64,000 nucleotides of DNA from JBCBDX01 sp038529265. GTDB lineage: Bacteria; Pseudomonadota; Alphaproteobacteria; Rhizobiales; Rhizobiaceae. The stretch is from the NCBI GenBank assembly GCA_038529265.1, contig JBCBDX010000007.1, positions 62,001 to 126,000 of the forward strand. The letters are read 5' to 3'. The position numbers and the translations under genes are program-made. Positions 49,962 to 57,364 of this stretch are shown one piece after another. Position 1 is the first letter of the stretch, and each line of letters opens with the position of its first letter. The notes under the pieces are model-generated. The model did not search any database, was not told the origin of the DNA, and was given only the letters and a program-made list of their open reading frames with translations.

Positions 49962-50558
49962 CTAGTCAAGGAAGTTAGAAAGATTCTGGCGGTTCTGGAC
50001 GTGCGCAAACTCAATGGCAATTCCTTCATCAAAGTGGCGAACCACCTGACCACGCATGCTGCCAAGTGACACTTGCGATTTTAGGGCAGGACGAACGGCC
50101 AAGCCTAGCGCTGCACCCGAAAGTGAAAGGTCAATAATACGACAGCGATATTGGCGACCATCTTGCAGAGTTAGAATGGATCCGGGATTGCGCGGCTGAA
50201 GGCGCTCATGGCGACGGTCCTCCGGCAAGTCGAGCAAGTCTTTATTCGCAAGCCACGTCAGCTGCGCCGCCAGCTTTTCCCGTTTGCGTTGCGGCGTATT
50301 CAAATCAAGCGCAAAACCGGTGTCCCATGCGCGCGTGCAGTTTCCCTCAACGCGGCCCAAGTGATGTAGGTATGCAACAACCCGTTCACCCTCCACAGGC
50401 TTTGCAGAAGAAGAGATCGTTGCGGTCGCTGGAGACATCTCCGTTACCAAGCCGTCATGCTCGGAACGATCATGCAGCATAAACCGTGTAGGAATAGACA
50501 CGCCAACGCGTTGATGCTGGCGTCTTTCTCCACTGTATGTCGGCTTGGCCGCAATCAT
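49962..50558 (-). CDS. Two-domain PilZ protein, first domain degenerate
   Basis: 198-residue protein with two PilZ-like domains. The C-terminal one (about 105-198) has RRHERLQPRNPGSI and DLSLSGAAL, the RxxxR and (D/N)xSxxG motifs needed to bind cyclic di-GMP. The N-terminal one (about 10-95) has RRQHQRVGVSIPTRF but EMSPATATI in place of DxSxxG, so it probably does not bind. It is likely a c-di-GMP receptor; target unknown. It lies between BTLCP and a PAS protein, all on the minus strand but with gaps of 100 bases or more, so not clearly one operon. Confidence 0.85.
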   Translation of the reverse strand: MIAAKPTYSGERRQHQRVGVSIPTRFMLHDRSEHDGLVTEMSPATATISSSAKPVEGERVVAYLHHLGRVEGNCTRAWDTGFALDLNTPQRKREKLAAQLTWLANKDLLDLPEDRRHERLQPRNPGSILTLQDGRQYRCRIIDLSLSGAALGLAVRPALKSQVSLGSMRGQVVRHFDEGIAIEFAHVQNRQNLSNFLD

Positions 50559-50658
50559 GAGTCACACCCCATCCTTATCTTGCGACGAAACATACAGTCA
50601 TGAGAGTTAACAGTGGGTAAGGGCGCGACGTTCAATGCGTCTTTATGTGACAAAAATG

Positions 50659-51309
50659 CTAATCTGTTTTTCCGCCTGATATGAGGGAAAGATTGCCCGT
50701 TCTCTCCGTTGGAGCCGTTCCGTTTGAGCGTCCACCATCAACAATATGCCACATGCGGGGGCGTAAATCGTCGGACATATGACTGGGCAGCATGACTGGA
50801 GGCCTGTTGGCCAGCGAAACCAACTCACGATCAGGATCTGCATGTTTCAACGCGATGAGTTGCATATTGCGCAGAGGCGCTGAACCCAACCAGTAGGGCG
50901 ACTGGAGAAAATGAAGCGATCCAAGCATCCGTATATTGTCATCGCTCAACGGCATCAGAAGCAGTTCCATCGAAACCTGTTTATCACAAGCGGCTTCCGC
51001 TACTGTCTCCCCAACAATAATGTTCTTGCCGCCAGAAACGGCAGTAATTGATTTGGACAGCAATAACCGATCACGAGGCGCAAAAAGATCGGGTAGGGCG
51101 GTTCCCCGCAACTCTTTGCCAAATGCATTGCAAAGCCGGGTGCCAGCCAGTCTGAAGTTCGCATGTGCGCCATTGCCTTCCAAAATGAAGGTATTTCCAA
51201 GCACAGCTGAGATTCCAGCTGGCGAAATATCGGCCCGTTTTGGTGCACGTCTACCGGCACGCTGCTGCGTCCAGTAATGAAACAACTCTAATGTACCCCG
51301 ATGATGCAT
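50659..51309 (-). CDS. PAS-domain protein (PAS_5/DUF1419-like)
   Basis: 216 residues from ATG 51309, chosen for GGAGGA seven bases upstream; an in-frame ATG at 51438 would add a basic, low-complexity tail. The fold reads as a PAS_5-type sensor: LFHYWTQQRAGRRAPKRADISPAGI at about 9-33, TFILEGNGAHANFRLAGTRLCNAFGKELRGT at about 41-71, and MELLLMPLSDDNIRMLGSLHFL near 122. The last 70 residues are polar and less ordered. No output domain (kinase, GGDEF) is present, so it is a stand-alone sensor or adaptor. It is close to a PilZ gene, but no operon link is visible. Confidence 0.78.
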   Translation of the reverse strand: MHHRGTLELFHYWTQQRAGRRAPKRADISPAGISAVLGNTFILEGNGAHANFRLAGTRLCNAFGKELRGTALPDLFAPRDRLLLSKSITAVSGGKNIIVGETVAEAACDKQVSMELLLMPLSDDNIRMLGSLHFLQSPYWLGSAPLRNMQLIALKHADPDRELVSLANRPPVMLPSHMSDDLRPRMWHIVDGGRSNGTAPTERTGNLSLISGGKTD

Positions 51310-51460
51310 GGACCCGTCCTCCACACCACTGTCTCCTTTTGAGACATTGGCTTTGTGAATCTTCTTCTTTTCTGGAGAGGTTGCACGTCGCGTGCCTTTT
51401 AAGGCGCCAGCAAAGGTTAACGACAAGCGCTGATTCATTAACCTTAACGAAATACAACAC

Positions 51461-51489
51461 TTGAGATTTGTCGGTTAATCAGCCATTAA
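51461..51489 (+). promoter_or_regulatory. Sigma70-like promoter of an orphan transcript
   Basis: TTGAGA (51461-51466), exactly 17 bases, then CATTAA (51484-51489). The nearest plus-strand gene start is almost 150 bases away and lies beyond a terminator, so this promoter most simply drives the predicted small RNA ending at 51581. Matches to the -35 and -10 consensus are moderate. Confidence 0.45.
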
Positions 51490-51495
51490 GGTCTC

Positions 51496-51581
51496 AACGT
51501 GGAGCACTCGTTTCGTAGCACAAGACTGGGGTGAGCAGGGACTCGCCGGGCCATTGGTAAGAATCCAATGGCCTTTTTTTT
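51496..51581 (+). ncRNA. Predicted ~80-nt small RNA
   Basis: The interval starts at the expected transcription start of the TTGAGA/CATTAA promoter and ends in a perfect rho-independent terminator. It contains a second hairpin, GGTGAG (51530-51535) with CTCGCC (51542-51547, one G-U pair), just before the terminator stem. No reading frame with a ribosome site is present. The segment CTGGGG...AGGGACTCG (51526-51545) resembles the loop sequence at 49146-49170. I do not recognise a named sRNA family. It lies between a minus-strand PAS gene and the rhomboid gene; targets unknown. Confidence 0.5.
51549..51581 (+). terminator. Orphan rho-independent terminator
   Basis: GGCCATTGG (51549-51557), loop TAAGAAT, CCAATGGCC (51565-51573), then eight T. 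A textbook plus-strand terminator with nine perfect base pairs. No plus-strand protein gene ends upstream of it (the preceding plus-strand gene ends at 49083), so it must end a non-coding transcript. Directional: the minus strand has A rather than T on the other side. Confidence 0.85.
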
Positions 51582-51635
51582 ACCTCTCGTTCCCGCTAGC
51601 AGTAAGCATTAGCATATCGAGACGAGGCATTATCA

Positions 51636-52403
51636 TTGTCGGGTGAGAATGGCAGAACGCCGGGTGACGAGCCACAAAGAGCTGACTTGGAAACAGAATC
51701 GGAAGTTTTGATAGCTGAGCGCCCGGATCCCAAAGAGCCTGCGCTAAATATTCCCGTTTCCCTCTTGATCTTGGCCGGTGTCTGCATTGTTCTGCACATC
51801 TTACTCAATGAGATGTTCAGCACGCGCTACTACAATGCCGTGATTGCCAATTTCTCTCTCATTCCTTTGCGCATGGAGCTTGCGTTACAGGCAGTTGATT
51901 TTGGTGCGCTCGCTACGCTGGTGACCCATTCGTTCATCCACGGCAGCTGGATGCATCTGGCGTTCAACATGATTTGGCTTGTTGCCTTTGGCGCACCTCT
52001 AGCATACCGGCTCGGTTTCCTGCGGACTGTGCTGTTTTGGATCATAACTGCGATCAGCGCTGCGGTGTTTCACTTGATGATCTATTGGGGTGATCCAATT
52101 CCTTTAATTGGTGCCTCGGGCGCCGTTTCTGGGTTTTTGGGCGCCGCAGCGCGTTTTGGTTTCCGCCGCCCGCAAAACGCACGCGCTGGCTTTACCCAAA
52201 CGCTGCCGCCACCCATCTGGGCCTTGCGACAACGCGGTGTCCTTGGGTTTCTGGTTTTGTGGGTAGTCCTGAACTTTGTGACCGGCATGGGTTGGCTCGG
52301 CGGGCCAAGCAACATCGCTTGGGAAGCTCATATCGGTGGTTTGTTGGCAGGTTTTCTTCTTATTGGCTTGATCGACCGACAGCCCAAATATGGGCTGGTC
52401 TAA
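51636..52403 (+). CDS. Rhomboid-family intramembrane serine protease
   Basis: 255-residue polytopic protein with a disordered N-terminal tail (about 1-45) and six or seven helices. Catalytic Ser lies in LIGASGAVSGFLGAA near residue 166, catalytic His in WEAHIGGLLAGFLLIGLID near 233, and the HGSWMHLAFNMIWLVAFG segment near 107 holds the conserved His/Asn. Rhomboids cut membrane helices; the substrate here is unknown. It starts at TTG 51636 with GAGG eight bases upstream. The start lies 54 bases after the orphan terminator, so it needs its own promoter. Confidence 0.88.
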   Translation: MSGENGRTPGDEPQRADLETESEVLIAERPDPKEPALNIPVSLLILAGVCIVLHILLNEMFSTRYYNAVIANFSLIPLRMELALQAVDFGALATLVTHSFIHGSWMHLAFNMIWLVAFGAPLAYRLGFLRTVLFWIITAISAAVFHLMIYWGDPIPLIGASGAVSGFLGAAARFGFRRPQNARAGFTQTLPPPIWALRQRGVLGFLVLWVVLNFVTGMGWLGGPSNIAWEAHIGGLLAGFLLIGLIDRQPKYGLV

Positions 52404-52478
52404 GATCGGTCACACGTCTTGCTATCACGAACAGTTGAACGCATTGTAGGCAAATCATGATGAAGAAGGAGGTGCATC

Positions 52479-52910
52479 ATGAATGTTTCAGCGATTCTGG
52501 CCGAAAAGGGCGCTTCGGTTTTCACTCTCAAGTCCAACATCAACATTATGGACGCTGTGCGTGCACTACGTGAAAACAAAGTTGGTGCGCTTGTGGTAAG
52601 CGATGATGGCACATCAATCGATGGCATCCTATCAGAACGTGACATTGTCCGCGGTGTGGCCGAGCAAGGAGCGCCCTGTCTGGACCGCAAGGTCGGCGAT
52701 TTGATGACCCGCAACGTTGTCACTTGTACAGAGGATGCAACCGTATCAGACCTCATGGAACTCATGACACAAGGGCGGTTTCGTCACCTGCCTGTTGTGC
52801 GCGGCGATGCGCTGGTCGGTATCGTATCAATTGGTGATATCGTTAAAAGACGTATCGCTGATGTAGAGCGTGAAGCGGAGGATATCCGTAGTTACATCGC
52901 GACCGCCTAG
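52479..52910 (+). CDS. Tandem CBS-domain protein
   Basis: 143-residue cytoplasmic protein made of two CBS domains (about 10-65 and 75-132) and nothing else. Typical elements: NIMDAVRALRENKVGALVVSDDG, IDGILSERDIVRGV, and DATVSDLMELMTQGRFRHLPVV with VGIVSIGDIVKRRI. Such proteins bind adenine nucleotides or S-adenosylmethionine-type ligands and may regulate a partner; the partner is not apparent. A near-consensus AAGGAGGT ribosome site lies before ATG 52479. The end overlaps the convergent hisI by four bases. Confidence 0.9.
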   Translation: MNVSAILAEKGASVFTLKSNINIMDAVRALRENKVGALVVSDDGTSIDGILSERDIVRGVAEQGAPCLDRKVGDLMTRNVVTCTEDATVSDLMELMTQGRFRHLPVVRGDALVGIVSIGDIVKRRIADVEREAEDIRSYIATA

Positions 52911-53368
52911 TCTTTTTTATAGACTTCAGAGGGCGCAAACTGCGGTTTCATATCTTCGTCGTGGGTAAGGGTCCATGTGCCTTCAGTGCCTTCAACGACC
53001 CTGTAAAAGCAACTATAGCGTCCGGTGTGACATGCAACGCCGGCGCCCCTTTGATTGACCCGCAACTCAATCACATCCTGGTCGCAATCCGTTCGAACTT
53101 GAACCACTTCCTGGGTGTTGCCGCTTTCTTCGCCCTTGCACCAGAGTTTTTGTCGGGAACGGGACCAATAGTGCGCAAAACCAGTTGTCAGTGTTTTTTC
53201 CAGCGCGACATCGTTCATATATGCGACCATGAGTAGGGCGCTGGTCTTATTATCCAAAACCACCGATACAATGAGGCCATCATCATCAAAGCGAGGCGCG
53301 AATAGCGCCCCCTCTTCAAATTCACTTTTGTCGATGCCGTCTGGTTTCGAAAAAATTTTGTCTGCCAT
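52907..53368 (-). CDS. hisI: Phosphoribosyl-AMP cyclohydrolase HisI
   Basis: 153-residue enzyme for the third step of histidine biosynthesis, opening the purine ring of phosphoribosyl-AMP. Landmarks: LMVAYMNDVALEKTLTTGFAHYWSRSRQKLWCKGEESGN near residue 45 and VRTDCDQDVIELRVNQRGAGVACHTGRYSCFYR near 91, with the Cys and Asp residues that bind zinc and magnesium. No HisE domain is fused. It lies next to folE on the same strand (39-base gap), a frequent alphaproteobacterial pairing. ATG 53368 gives normal length. Confidence 0.93.
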   Translation of the reverse strand: MADKIFSKPDGIDKSEFEEGALFAPRFDDDGLIVSVVLDNKTSALLMVAYMNDVALEKTLTTGFAHYWSRSRQKLWCKGEESGNTQEVVQVRTDCDQDVIELRVNQRGAGVACHTGRYSCFYRVVEGTEGTWTLTHDEDMKPQFAPSEVYKKD

Positions 53369-53407
53369 GATTGGCAGCGTTTAGCCCGAAGCCACAACAA
53401 AGCGCAA

Positions 53408-54022
53408 TCATGCTCTTCCGTGAACCATATCCATAAAACGCTGTTTTTCTTCAGGCTTGTCAAAGTCGCCCAAAAAACGTGTGGTGATGGTCGTTGAGCC
53501 TTGCTTGCGAATGCCGCGCATGGCCATGCACATATGTTCTGCTTCGATCATAACCGCGATGCCCTTCGGGCGCAGACTGTCATTGATTGACGTCGCAATT
53601 TGAGCGGTCATTGTTTCCTGCGTCTGTAGACGATGCGCGAAAATATCAACGACCCGCGCAATTTTAGACAGACCCAACACGCGATTGTCAGGCAGGTATG
53701 CCACATGTGCCTTGCCGATAATTGGCACCATATGGTGCTCGCAGTGCGAGTGGAAGTGAATGTCCTTAACCAGAACGACATCGTCATACCCGGCTACTTC
53801 CTCGAAAGTTCGACCGAGAATGTCAGCGGGATCGCTGATATATCCAGAGAACAACTCTTCATAAGCCTTAACGACGCGTTTCGGTGTATCAAGCAAGCCT
53901 TCGCGGTTCACGTCATCACCGATCCAACGCAAAAGCACAGAAACGGCAGCTTCAGCCTCTTCACGGCTTGGCTTGTCTGCATTGTCAATTTCACCAGGTG
54001 TTGGTGTCGCAATGGCGTCCAT
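53408..54022 (-). CDS. folE: GTP cyclohydrolase I FolE
   Basis: 204-residue enzyme making dihydroneopterin triphosphate from GTP, first step of folate synthesis. Zinc ligands are in FHSHCEHHMVPIIGKAHVAYLP near residue 98 (Cys and His) and the later EAEHMCMAMRGIRK Cys; RLQTQETMTAQIA carries the conserved QE. ATG 54022 is chosen for GGAGAA seven bases upstream and gives the usual FolE length; an upstream in-frame start at 54058 adds a non-conserved tail. Divergent from a NifU-like scaffold gene across 173 bases in which I see no clear regulator site. Confidence 0.93.
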   Translation of the reverse strand: MDAIATPTPGEIDNADKPSREEAEAAVSVLLRWIGDDVNREGLLDTPKRVVKAYEELFSGYISDPADILGRTFEEVAGYDDVVLVKDIHFHSHCEHHMVPIIGKAHVAYLPDNRVLGLSKIARVVDIFAHRLQTQETMTAQIATSINDSLRPKGIAVMIEAEHMCMAMRGIRKQGSTTITTRFLGDFDKPEEKQRFMDMVHGRA

Positions 54023-54195
54023 GGCTTTATTCTCCGTTTCGATCTTCAATTTGTGCAACTATGAGCACTATGTTCAGACCAAACTTCAGCTGATGATAGG
54101 ATCCCATCGTGCACTGATGCTTGTACGTCTTGCCAGAAGCATCATATAGGATGAGGCAGCCCGATGACCAGTAATTCAGGGAGGCAATATTTCAA

Positions 54196-54639
54196 ATGAT
54201 AAATGAGATATACAACTCCAAGCTTCTCGCTCTTGCTGGTAATATTCCACGCAATGGCCGTCTTCAAAGGCCGGATGCGACCGGCACGGCACGTTCAAAG
54301 CTTTGTGGTTCAGAACTGACTGTCGACATAAAAACAGAAGATACCGGGCAGATCACAGATTATGCCCATGAGGTAAAAGCCTGCGCCCTAGGGCAGGCCG
54401 CTGCTTCTGTCGTAGCCTCTCAGATCATTGGCGCATCGCGTCAGGAAGTCGAAAGAGCATATGGACAAATGGCAGCCATGCTCAAACAGGGCGGTAAACC
54501 GCCGGATGGACGTTTTGTCGATCTTAAATATCTGGAACCGGTCAAGGATTATCCTGCCCGCCAGGCTTCAACGATGCTCGTTTTGAGTGCTTTGGTCGAC
54601 GCTTTTGCGCAGCTCGATGAACGCGCAGCTGCTGGGTAA
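54196..54639 (+). CDS. Iron-sulfur cluster scaffold-like protein (NifU N-terminal family)
   Basis: 147-residue IscU/NifU-N-like protein. Two of the three cluster-binding Cys of IscU can be placed: SKLCGSELTVDI near residue 38 (IscU has CGD, so the nearby Asp is Ser here) and VKACALGQAAASVVASQI near 64. The third ligand position reads ARQASTMLVLSAL without Cys. It may therefore be a carrier or regulator rather than a standard scaffold. It lies upstream of yidD with a six-base gap, which is a recurrent arrangement in Rhizobiales. Confidence 0.82.
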   Translation: MINEIYNSKLLALAGNIPRNGRLQRPDATGTARSKLCGSELTVDIKTEDTGQITDYAHEVKACALGQAAASVVASQIIGASRQEVERAYGQMAAMLKQGGKPPDGRFVDLKYLEPVKDYPARQASTMLVLSALVDAFAQLDERAAAG

Positions 54640-54645
54640 CAACAT

Positions 54646-54912
54646 ATGTGCTCCAACCGCCAAACACGCAATTGGACAGGCGATTGGCCAAGAACGCCAG
54701 GCCGCGTCTTGGGCACTTCGCTCATTCGACTATATCAGCTCACGCTTTCGGGATTTATTGGCAATCATTGTCGACACATTCCAACTTGTTCTGAGTATGG
54801 CTATGAAGCAGTTGCGCGTCACGGGCTGTTGCGCGGCACTTGGTTGACTGCAAACCGACTTTGGCGATGTCGCCCCGGAGGTACTTCAGGTATTGATAAC
54901 GTGCCTGAGTAG
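54646..54912 (+). CDS. yidD: Membrane protein insertion efficiency factor YidD
   Basis: 88-residue amphipathic protein of the YidD (DUF37) family, which helps the YidC insertase place inner-membrane proteins. The signature region LIRLYQLTLSGFIGNHCRHIPTCSEYGYEAVARHG (about 26-60) with its paired Cys is clear, as is the RLWRCRPGG end. It starts six bases after the scaffold-like gene. Unlike most bacteria, the gene is away from rnpA/yidC here, as is common in Rhizobiales. Confidence 0.9.
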   Translation: MCSNRQTRNWTGDWPRTPGRVLGTSLIRLYQLTLSGFIGNHCRHIPTCSEYGYEAVARHGLLRGTWLTANRLWRCRPGGTSGIDNVPE

Positions 54913-54993
54913 CGCTCCATTGAATTTCGGTTATTGCATTGACACCAACTTGTTCTACCAAAGCGGCGTGAGGCGCTGAACGAAAGACCATGC

Positions 54994-56409
54994 ATGGATT
55001 CGGAAATACGCGAAAACAAAAGCCGATCTGATCAGTTTGCTGAACCGTTTTTGGTTTATGATGAGAATGGTGCGGTTCGCGCGGATTTTTTGGATCGCAT
55101 CTTTGCATGCATTTCGGATCAGGACACGCAAAGTCTTGGTGAAGCGGTCGAAAAGCTTCACGAGTCAGAGCTTGGTGACCTCATTGAGGCGCTCGAACCT
55201 GGCCAACGCCAAGAGCTTGTTGCGTTACTCGGTGAGAATTTTGATTTCTCGGCTTTGACCGAAGTTGAAGATGCGATCCGAAACGACATTGTTTCCGCGT
55301 TGCCGAACGAGCAAATCGCGCTCGCGATCCGAGAGTTGGACAGCGATGACGCCGTCTACATTCTGGAAGATTTGCAAGAAGAAGATCAGGCCGAAATCCT
55401 CGCCCTTGTTCCCTTCACTGAACGCATAAGGCTACGCCGATCGCTGGACTATCCGGACGAGAGTGCTGGACGCCGGATGCAGGCCGACTTTGTTGCCGTG
55501 CCGCCTTACTGGACGGTGGGTCAAACCATCGACTATCTTCGCGATACGGATGATCTGCCGCAATCCTTTGCTCAGATTTTTGTTATTGACCCCACTTTTC
55601 GGCTGGTTGGTGCTGTCGATCTTGACCGCATCTTGAGGGCAGGAAGGCCTGAACGTATCGAAGACATCAAGCGTGAAACGCGCCATGCCGTGCCTGCAGA
55701 AATGGATCAAGAAGAAGCGGCTCAATTGTTCGAACGATATGACCTCCTATCAGCTGCGGTCGTAGACGAAAATGAACGTCTGGTCGGCGTTCTCACAATC
55801 GATGATGTCGTCGACGTTATTCAGGAAGAAGCAGAGGAAGACTATAAAAAGCTTGCCGGGGTCGGCACTGAGGAACTCTCGGACAGTGTCGTTTCAACCG
55901 CCAAGTCCCGTTTTGTATGGCTGCTTGTCAATCTCGCAACCGCTGTTTTGGCATCCGCTGTTATCGGGTTGTTTGACGCCACCATTGATCAGATGGTCGC
56001 GTTGGCAATTCTGATGCCGATCGTTGCCTCAATGGGGGGTAATGCTGGCACCCAAACCATGACAGTGGCGGTGCGTGCGCTGGCGACCAAAGACCTCGAT
56101 ATATACAATTCAAGTCGTATTATCCGCCGCGAGCTGCTGGTTGGCTTGGCAAATGGTGGGCTCTTTGCCATTCTGATCGGCGTTGTTGCGATGATTTGGT
56201 TCGCATCGTTCGGGCTTGGAATCGTTATTGCCGTTGCGATGATTATCAACATGGTTTGTGCGGCGCTCGCCGGTATCATCATTCCGTTGGTGCTGGATCG
56301 AGTAGGCGCTGATCCTGCAACAGCTTCCAGTGTGTTTGTTACGACGGTAACCGATGTTGTTGGTTTTTTTGCGTTTTTGGGATTGGCAGGCCTTTGGTTC
56401 GGCATATGA
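54994..56409 (+). CDS. mgtE: Magnesium transporter MgtE
   Basis: 471-residue magnesium channel. It has the three MgtE parts: an N-domain of stacked helices (about 35-150, IALAIRELDSDDAVYILEDLQEEDQAEIL), a CBS pair (about 155-275, with VPPYWTVGQTIDYLRDTDDLPQ and LVGVLTIDDVVDVIQEEAEEDY), the plug helix, then a C-terminal five-helix channel including LAILMPIVASMGGNAGTQTMTVAVRALATKDL near 342. The CBS/N-domains close the pore at high internal magnesium. No M-box or other riboswitch is visible in the 80 bases upstream. Confidence 0.93.
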   Translation: MDSEIRENKSRSDQFAEPFLVYDENGAVRADFLDRIFACISDQDTQSLGEAVEKLHESELGDLIEALEPGQRQELVALLGENFDFSALTEVEDAIRNDIVSALPNEQIALAIRELDSDDAVYILEDLQEEDQAEILALVPFTERIRLRRSLDYPDESAGRRMQADFVAVPPYWTVGQTIDYLRDTDDLPQSFAQIFVIDPTFRLVGAVDLDRILRAGRPERIEDIKRETRHAVPAEMDQEEAAQLFERYDLLSAAVVDENERLVGVLTIDDVVDVIQEEAEEDYKKLAGVGTEELSDSVVSTAKSRFVWLLVNLATAVLASAVIGLFDATIDQMVALAILMPIVASMGGNAGTQTMTVAVRALATKDLDIYNSSRIIRRELLVGLANGGLFAILIGVVAMIWFASFGLGIVIAVAMIINMVCAALAGIIIPLVLDRVGADPATASSVFVTTVTDVVGFFAFLGLAGLWFGI

Positions 56410-56434
56410 CAACCAAAGTACCAGTCCAATATAA

Positions 56435-56450
56435 TTGACTTTTACGTAAG
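56435..56450. promoter_or_regulatory. Candidate MerR (LiuR-type) binding site
   Basis: TTGACTTTTACGTAAG, containing the perfect palindrome TTACGTAA (56442-56449), lies 47 bases upstream of the MerR gene. LiuR-type MerR regulators of fatty-acid and branched-chain catabolism use ACGT-containing dyads of this general form. Autoregulation is inferred from position and similarity only. Confidence 0.35.
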
Positions 56451-56496
56451 AGTTTTCCTAAGACCATAGCGCAGGGGCGGTTGTGGTTGGTATTCA

Positions 56497-56883
56497 ATGA
56501 AAGACTTTTACACGATAACTGAGCTGACGCGGGAATTCGATATATCGACGCGGACGTTACGTTTTTACGAAGATGAGGGGCTGGTAAAACCGGTCAGGCG
56601 CGGACGTACACGTTTATTTCGACCCTCTGATCGAGTTTTGATCAAGCAGATTTTACGCGGCAAACGGCTTGGTTTTTCAATTGCTGAAATTCGGGACATC
56701 ATCGAGATGTACAAGTCGCCGCCAGGCGAAGCGGGTCAGCTAAATAAAATAATTGACGGTGTTGAGAGCAAAAGGGTGGAACTGCGCCAAAAGCGCAAAG
56801 ACATTGAAGATACGCTGGCCGAGCTCGATCAAGTGGAAGATGCGTGCATGAACCGTTTGGCAGAGCTGCGCGTCACTTCATGA
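56497..56883 (+). CDS. MerR-family transcriptional regulator
   Basis: 128-residue MerR protein. The winged helix-turn-helix spans residues 1-70 (YTITELTREFDISTRTLRFYEDEGLVKPVRRGRTRLF), followed by a long coiled-coil dimer helix (about 82-122). No metal-binding Cys cluster is present, so it is not a metal or redox MerR. The short form and RFYEDEGL motif resemble LiuR-type regulators of acyl-CoA catabolism in alphaproteobacteria, but no such enzyme genes are adjacent; a convergent methyltransferase follows. Its target operon is unknown. Confidence 0.85.
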   Translation: MKDFYTITELTREFDISTRTLRFYEDEGLVKPVRRGRTRLFRPSDRVLIKQILRGKRLGFSIAEIRDIIEMYKSPPGEAGQLNKIIDGVESKRVELRQKRKDIEDTLAELDQVEDACMNRLAELRVTS

Positions 56884-56887
56884 CGCG

Positions 56888-57364
56888 TTAAAGCCAGCGC
56901 CGTACTCGGCTCTTATAATTCAGATACTCTTCGCCAAATCGGGCTGTTAGATGGGCTTCTTCTCGTTTGATTGCCAGTTCTTGTGTCGCAAGTCCTGCCA
57001 ATGGCGCCAAAACTAAAAGCCAAGCATTGCTCCAGCGAAGCGCAAATCCGATAATCAGCAGCACATTTGCGACATAGATCGGATTTCTGCTCAGTCGAAA
57101 GATGCCCGACAACACCAAGTGTTCGCTCTTCTGGTTGGGCAGGATGGTGGTTTTGCCCCGCCATAAAGTAAACATTGCCGCCGCATCAATAAGCAGCGCA
57201 AATGCAATGACATACCAACCAATCAGTCTTGACTGATCAGGAAAACTGAATCCAGCTGGAAGCAAGGCTTCCAATGTGTAACCAAAAACCAGCGCCAACA
57301 CCAAAATCATCGGCGGCCAAGGCAGCCGATTTGGTCGTTCAGCATATGAGATTGGCTTGTTCAT
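56888..57364 (-). CDS. Isoprenylcysteine carboxyl methyltransferase-family membrane protein
   Basis: 158-residue integral membrane protein of the ICMT/PEMT-like family with about four helices. The C-terminal signature LSRNPIYVANVLLIIGFALRW near residue 90 and REEAHLTARFGEEYLNYKSRVRRWL at the end are the SAM-binding and catalytic elements. Bacterial members methylate lipids or unknown small molecules. Its ATG overlaps the stop of the DUF1624 gene (57361-57364), so three genes (DMT transporter, DUF1624, this one) form a coupled minus-strand operon of unknown purpose. Confidence 0.85.
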   Translation of the reverse strand: MNKPISYAERPNRLPWPPMILVLALVFGYTLEALLPAGFSFPDQSRLIGWYVIAFALLIDAAAMFTLWRGKTTILPNQKSEHLVLSGIFRLSRNPIYVANVLLIIGFALRWSNAWLLVLAPLAGLATQELAIKREEAHLTARFGEEYLNYKSRVRRWL

